From NCBI GenBank assembly GCA_003129525.1, contig CP029329.1:2337501-2401500 (forward strand): a DNA stretch of 64,000 nucleotides, given 5' to 3'. Source of the stretch: Clostridium beijerinckii. Lineage in GTDB: Bacteria > Bacillota > Clostridia > Clostridiales > Clostridiaceae. Both the position numbers and the translations under genes were made by a program. The notes beneath the pieces were generated by a model that saw only the letters and a program-made list of their open reading frames with translations, had not been told where the DNA came from and did no database searches. Position 1 is the first letter of the stretch, and every line of letters begins with the position of its first letter. Below, piece by piece: positions 59,885 through 64,000 of this stretch.

Positions 59885-60817
59885 ATGGGTGAAAATTGTG
59901 CGAAAAGTAAAAATTTCATTAAAAGAATATTAGAAACAGGTAAGATAGTTGAATTTAATGAAGATTCAAAGATAGTTTTAATAAGTGATTCGCATAGAGG
60001 GGATGGAGGATATGCAGATTCTTTAAGGCAAAATAAAAACATTTATAAAGCTGCACTTGGATTTTATAATAAAAATGGCTATACTTTAATTGAACTAGGT
60101 GATGGAGATGAGTTGTGGAAAAACAAGGATTGTTTAGATATAGCTTATAATTATAAAGATATTTTTAATATATTAAATAAGTTTCATAAAGATAATAGAC
60201 TATATTTAGTTTTTGGAAATCATGATATAGTTAAATCAAATCCAGAATTTATGAAAAAACAAGAAAAACTTTTTGAGGCTACAGGCTATGGGTTTGGACG
60301 TGAAATGATTAGTCTTTATAGAAACATAAAATTTTATGAGGGGATTATACTTAGATATACGCCTTTAAACAAAGATATAATTGCGTTTCATGGACATCAA
60401 GTTGACTTGATTAACTGTGACATGTGGAAAAGTAGTAGATTTTTAGTTAGATATGTATGGCGATTTCTAGAGGGGATTGCTGGATTTAAATCGCCCACTA
60501 GTCCTGCAAATAATTATAACAAGGGAAATAAGATAGACAATATATTAGAAAAGTTGGCAAGAAAAGAAAGGAAAATGATTATTTGTGGACATACACATAA
60601 TGATATATTTCCAGAACCTGAAGAAGGGCTTTATTTTAATGATGGATGTTGTGTGTTCCCATCATCAGTAACTTGTATTGAAATAACTAACGGAGAAATT
60701 TCTTTAGTAAAATGGGAAATAGAAGTGGGCAAGAAAGAAATTTTATATATTAATAAAAGTATAACAGGAGGTCCCGAAAAAATACGGAAATATTTAGATT
60801 TTGCTAGAAACCTTTAG
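59885..60817 (+). CDS. Calcineurin-like metallophosphoesterase
   Basis: This encodes 310 residues with the complete two-metal site: VLISDSHRGDGG (D-x-H), LIELGDGDELW (GDxx), LVFGNHDIV (GNHD), IAFHGHQVDL (GH) and IICGHTHNDIFPE (GHTH). Lacking signal peptide and membrane spans, it is cytoplasmic. Substrate unknown; related proteins include UDP-diacylglucosamine- and nucleotide-cleaving enzymes. The ribosome site before the ATG is weak, and the N-terminus is only moderately certain. Confidence 0.88.
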   Translation: MGENCAKSKNFIKRILETGKIVEFNEDSKIVLISDSHRGDGGYADSLRQNKNIYKAALGFYNKNGYTLIELGDGDELWKNKDCLDIAYNYKDIFNILNKFHKDNRLYLVFGNHDIVKSNPEFMKKQEKLFEATGYGFGREMISLYRNIKFYEGIILRYTPLNKDIIAFHGHQVDLINCDMWKSSRFLVRYVWRFLEGIAGFKSPTSPANNYNKGNKIDNILEKLARKERKMIICGHTHNDIFPEPEEGLYFNDGCCVFPSSVTCIEITNGEISLVKWEIEVGKKEILYINKSITGGPEKIRKYLDFARNL

Positions 60818-60989
60818 TAAGGGAAACAATTAAAAAATATTCTATAAAAATGTAATTAGAGTTTTTGAAGAAATTTTTAAATAATATAAAATTGACATTT
60901 ATAAAGTAAATTGTACGAAACAAAGTTGAAAGGTGGTGGACGTTAGTAGAGATTTAATATGTATAATATATTATCTCGCTAAGACAATT

Positions 60990-61733
60990 ATGAATAAATT
61001 AAGTGGAAAAGTTGCACTGATTACAGGAGCATCAAGAGGCATAGGAAGAGCTATAGCTATAGAATTTGCAAGACAAGGTGCAAGTATAATAATAAACTAT
61101 TCAACAGATGATGAAGGCGCAAAAGAAACGTTAGAAGAAGTAAAAAGAGTAAGTGGATATGGAATTATAATAAAAGGAGATATATCATCTTTTGAAAAGT
61201 GCAATATAATAGTTAATGAAACTTTAAAGATAATGGGTAAAATAGATATTTTAGTAAATAATGCAGGTATAAGCTACATTGGATTATTTATGGATGCTAC
61301 AGAAGAGGAAATTCAAAGAATTGTAAGTACTAATCTTTTAGGTGCAATGTATTTAACAAAACATGTTCTTAAAGAGATGATTTCGAGAAAAAGTGGAAAT
61401 ATAATAAACATTTCTTCTATGTGGGGAGAGGTTGGAGCATCCTGTGAAGTATTGTATTCAACTACAAAAGGTGGATTAAATGCATTTACAAAAGCTCTTG
61501 CAAAAGAAGTTGCACCTTCAAATATAAGAGTAAATTGTATTGCACCAGGAGTAATAGATACAAAAATGAATTCTTTTCTAGGAGAAGAAGAAAAAAAGGC
61601 CCTAGAAGAAGAAATTCCTCTAGGGAGATTTGGAAATCCAAGTGAAATAGGAAAACTTGCAGTATTTTTATGTAGTGACGATTCTTCATATATAACAGGG
61701 CAAATCATCCGTGCAGATGGTGGATTCATCTGA
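60990..61733 (+). CDS. Short-chain dehydrogenase/reductase, FabG-like
   Basis: This encodes 247 residues if it starts at ATG 60990 (MNKLSGKVALITGASRGIG), the family's usual start; no good ribosome site precedes it. An in-frame GTG at 60933 or 60936 lies in AGGTGGTGG and would add about 18 residues, so the start is uncertain. The NAD(P)-binding motif is TGASRGIG, with NNAG, catalytic Ser (INISSMW) and YSTTK. It may be a 3-oxoacyl-ACP reductase or another oxidoreductase; context gives no pathway. Confidence 0.85.
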   Translation: MNKLSGKVALITGASRGIGRAIAIEFARQGASIIINYSTDDEGAKETLEEVKRVSGYGIIIKGDISSFEKCNIIVNETLKIMGKIDILVNNAGISYIGLFMDATEEEIQRIVSTNLLGAMYLTKHVLKEMISRKSGNIINISSMWGEVGASCEVLYSTTKGGLNAFTKALAKEVAPSNIRVNCIAPGVIDTKMNSFLGEEEKKALEEEIPLGRFGNPSEIGKLAVFLCSDDSSYITGQIIRADGGFI

Positions 61734-61849
61734 TAGCTAGTTACATTCAAAAATAAATGGAGACATTTGATTTATTATATCTATATCTCTGATTTAATAA
61801 AGTATTGAGATCATTACGCATTTTTATAACATAATGTTATATTTATACT

Positions 61850-63367
61850 TTAATCTTCTTCGTTTTCAGGCGATACTATTTTGTCTAAGTAGAAGTAAAA
61901 TTCTACTCCTTTATCTATGTTTTTAAGGTTAAATTCACTATTATGAAGATGTAAAATGTTTTTAACTATTGATAATCCAATACCTGTGCTATTTTTTTGA
62001 GTTCTTTCTCTAGATTTATCTAGTCTATAGAATTTATCAAAAAGCTTACTTATTTCTTCTTCAGGGATGCTCACGCCCATATTTTGAACTGATATTTTAA
62101 ACTTATCTAATTCCTCTTCAATGTTTATATTAATATCATTGCTTGGAGGAGTATATTTAATTGCATTGGTCATAAGATTAGTAAAAACTTGCTCCATTTG
62201 AAATGGATCTGCATAAACATAACTATAAGGCGTTGAAGAATTAAAATTCACATTGAATTTATTTTCTTCAAAGTCAGGTTTATGCTTTTTAAGTACTTTG
62301 GTAATTAATCGATTTATATTAAAGGCTTCAGGATTTGGTTTGATTGTTCCAGATTCAAGTTTTGAAAGTTCCAACATATTAGTGACTAAAACACTCATTT
62401 TTTTAGATTCATCAATTATAGTTTCTAAATACATTTTTGCATCTTCACCAGATACAATACCATCTTTAAGCCCTTCTGCATAACCTTCTATTATTCCAAT
62501 TGGAGTTTTAAGTTCGTGACTTACATTAGCTGTGAATTCCTTCCTCATGTTATCTAATTGTCTTTCTTTTTCGATATCATCTTCAAGTTTTTTATTTTTC
62601 TTTTGTAGATCTAATAGTGATGCTTGAAGATTTTTTGATAAAAAGTTTAAGGATTTAGCAAGACTACCTATTTCATCTTCTCTATCAGTTTCACAAGTTA
62701 CAGAAAAATCCATGTTAGACATTTTATTAGCAACAAAGGTTAAAGTCACAAGAGGTTTAGAAATTAAATTAGAATAAATTAAAGCAAGTATTATAGAAAC
62801 AGTAATTAGACCATAAAATAAATATATAAAAAATTCACTTATAACTTCAGAGGCTTCTTTTATGGGCTGAATAGAAGAAACACAAAAAATAAGGCTATCA
62901 TTTTTACTGCTTAAAGACATAGGGCTAACAACACCAATCTTTTTTAGTCCACTACTTTTGTTATCAAAATTTGTATATTTAGTTTGAGAATGTGTAATAA
63001 CTTGATTTATTAAATCTTTATTGTTAATTAATTCTGTGCCAAAAGCAGTTAAAGTGTCAAAGCTTTCCTTATCACCATTAATATTATTAGAAATATATTT
63101 AATGTCTCCAGTTAAAGACGTAACAATAACTTTAGCATTATTATCATTTTCAAGTTTTTGAAGGGCTTTATATAAGTCAGAATCATTGTCAATATGAAGA
63201 GAATATAAATCATGAAACTTATTAACTTCTTGTACTAATGATATTGTTTTTTTATAAGAATAAAATCTTTCAAAGAAAAAAGCTTGTGCAAAGTATGTTA
63301 TAAGCATTAAGCCGATAATTAGAGACAAGGTTATAGTAAACAGTCTTTTAGATAAACTGTACCTCAT
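61850..63367 (-). CDS. Sensor histidine kinase (HAMP-HisKA type)
   Basis: This encodes 505 residues. The first helix is about 10-32, an extracellular sensor spans about 33-180, the second helix is about 180-200, then HAMP (about 200-253), a coiled coil, HisKA with the phospho-His in ANVSHELKTPIGIIEGYAEGL, and an ATPase domain with the N-box NLMTNAIKYT, FDKFYRLDKS and TGIGLSIVKNIL. Its ATG overlaps the stop of the response regulator gene (TAATG), so the pair is coupled. The signal is unknown; such pairs often watch the cell envelope. Confidence 0.93.
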   Translation of the reverse strand: MRYSLSKRLFTITLSLIIGLMLITYFAQAFFFERFYSYKKTISLVQEVNKFHDLYSLHIDNDSDLYKALQKLENDNNAKVIVTSLTGDIKYISNNINGDKESFDTLTAFGTELINNKDLINQVITHSQTKYTNFDNKSSGLKKIGVVSPMSLSSKNDSLIFCVSSIQPIKEASEVISEFFIYLFYGLITVSIILALIYSNLISKPLVTLTFVANKMSNMDFSVTCETDREDEIGSLAKSLNFLSKNLQASLLDLQKKNKKLEDDIEKERQLDNMRKEFTANVSHELKTPIGIIEGYAEGLKDGIVSGEDAKMYLETIIDESKKMSVLVTNMLELSKLESGTIKPNPEAFNINRLITKVLKKHKPDFEENKFNVNFNSSTPYSYVYADPFQMEQVFTNLMTNAIKYTPPSNDININIEEELDKFKISVQNMGVSIPEEEISKLFDKFYRLDKSRERTQKNSTGIGLSIVKNILHLHNSEFNLKNIDKGVEFYFYLDKIVSPENEED

Positions 63368-64000
63368 TATTTAGCCTCAAATTTATAACCACTGCCACGA
63401 ACAGTAATTATATAAGTAGACTTATCTAATAATTTTTCTCGAAGTCTTTTAACATTAGTGTCTACAGTACGAATATCCCCATAATAATCAATACCCCATA
63501 CGTTATCTAAAATATTATCTCTATTTAAGGCAATACCTTCATTAGTGATCAAATATATTAAAAGCTCATATTCTTTTGGTGACAATATTATTTCTTTTCC
63601 ATCAATTTTAACTTCATGAGAAAGCTTATTTACTGTAAGACCATTAAAATTTTGAGAGCTTGAATCCAAGTCTTCTCTAGTCCTTTTAAGAAGGGCTTTA
63701 ACTTTAGCAATTAAAACCTTAGGGCTAAAAGGCTTTGTCATATAGTCATCAGCACCATAATCATATCCTTGAAGTTTATCTTCTTCCTCTCCTTTTGCAG
63801 TAAGCAGAATTACTGGAACAGTTGAAACCTCTCTTAATTTTTCAAGCATAGTTAATCCATCCATAATAGGCATCATTATATCTAAAAGAACCAAATCGAT
63901 TTTTTGAGTGCTAAATATAAACAAGCCCTCTTCACCATTTGAAGCTTCAAAAACATTAAAATCTTCCTTCATTAAATAGTCTCTAAGTAAAAATCTAATT
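63367..64000 (-). CDS. OmpR-family response regulator, 5' end beyond window
   Basis: The frame continues upstream of an internal ATG at 63972 as IRFLLRDYL MKEDFNVFEASNGEEGL, the normal receiver-domain sequence, so the true start lies past 64000 and about 20 N-terminal residues (including the acidic pair) are missing. Visible are the phospho-acceptor Asp in LVLLDIMMPIMDG, the switch Thr (ILLTAKGEE), Lys in YMTKPFSP, and a winged-helix DNA-binding domain (LSPKEYELLIYLITNEG ... VDTNVKRLREKL). It is transcribed ahead of its kinase gene. Confidence 0.93.
   Translation of the reverse strand, partial: IRFLLRDYLMKEDFNVFEASNGEEGLFIFSTQKIDLVLLDIMMPIMDGLTMLEKLREVSTVPVILLTAKGEEEDKLQGYDYGADDYMTKPFSPKVLIAKVKALLKRTREDLDSSSQNFNGLTVNKLSHEVKIDGKEIILSPKEYELLIYLITNEGIALNRDNILDNVWGIDYYGDIRTVDTNVKRLREKLLDKSTYIITVRGSGYKFEAK

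Overview
The window is AT-rich, codes with AGA/ATA-type codons and uses strong AGGAGG-type ribosome binding sites. Its genes are those of a solventogenic Clostridium. The best match is the C. beijerinckii group, because it carries the XylFII-LytS-YesN xylose-sensing trio next to xylFGH and a xylose isomerase of the L-fucose-isomerase-like type. This placement rests on gene content only; no database search was run.

Layout. 0-13 kb is ordinary chromosome: four small orphan genes with a structured-RNA candidate between them (0.4-2.8 kb), an ACT-domain/DUF711 pair behind an attenuator-like leader, a 47-residue Cys-rich microprotein, a YgiQ-type radical SAM protein, a lactonase-fold protein, homoserine O-acetyltransferase, a DUF1294 membrane protein, a UppS-like prenyltransferase, exonuclease III and a YesL-like membrane protein. 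13.6-23.7 kb is an arabinan/arabinoside block: a CUT1 ABC importer (the second permease gene is frameshifted), two GH51 alpha-L-arabinofuranosidases, a DUF6171 protein, an ArsR-like regulator and a divergent GH127 beta-L-arabinofuranosidase. A Nudix hydrolase and a chemoreceptor follow.

26.9-35.0 kb is the xylose sensing and uptake block: XylFII, LytS and YesN, then xylFGH. 35.3-45.5 kb is a second, self-contained oligosaccharide block: a CUT1 importer, a YesM/YesN two-component pair, GH30 and GH3. Substrates imported or cut here should yield pentoses. 51.1-59.4 kb holds the matching catabolism: xylulokinase, a ROK repressor (XylR), transaldolase, transketolase, a DUF4867 protein and the xylose isomerase-like enzyme. 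A phosphoketolase (48.1-50.5 kb) gives a second route from xylulose-5-P to acetyl-P.

The phosphoketolase is the odd gene. It uses many CGN arginine codons unlike its neighbours, and it lies in a rearranged zone (45.66-51.1 kb). That zone contains an IS fragment, a 186-bp copy of the xylH 3' end, a truncated chemoreceptor, a copy of the 35.2-kb promoter region, and near-identical 27-bp direct repeats. The window ends with a metallophosphoesterase, an SDR reductase and an OmpR-type two-component system whose regulator gene runs off the right edge.

No CRISPR array, tRNA, rRNA, prophage or obvious defence island was found. The most unusual signals are the mosaic around the phosphoketolase gene, the Cys-rich microprotein, the structured-RNA candidate at 2.18-2.35 kb, repeated stem-loops directly after each sugar-binding-protein gene, and a dispersed palindromic repeat family.
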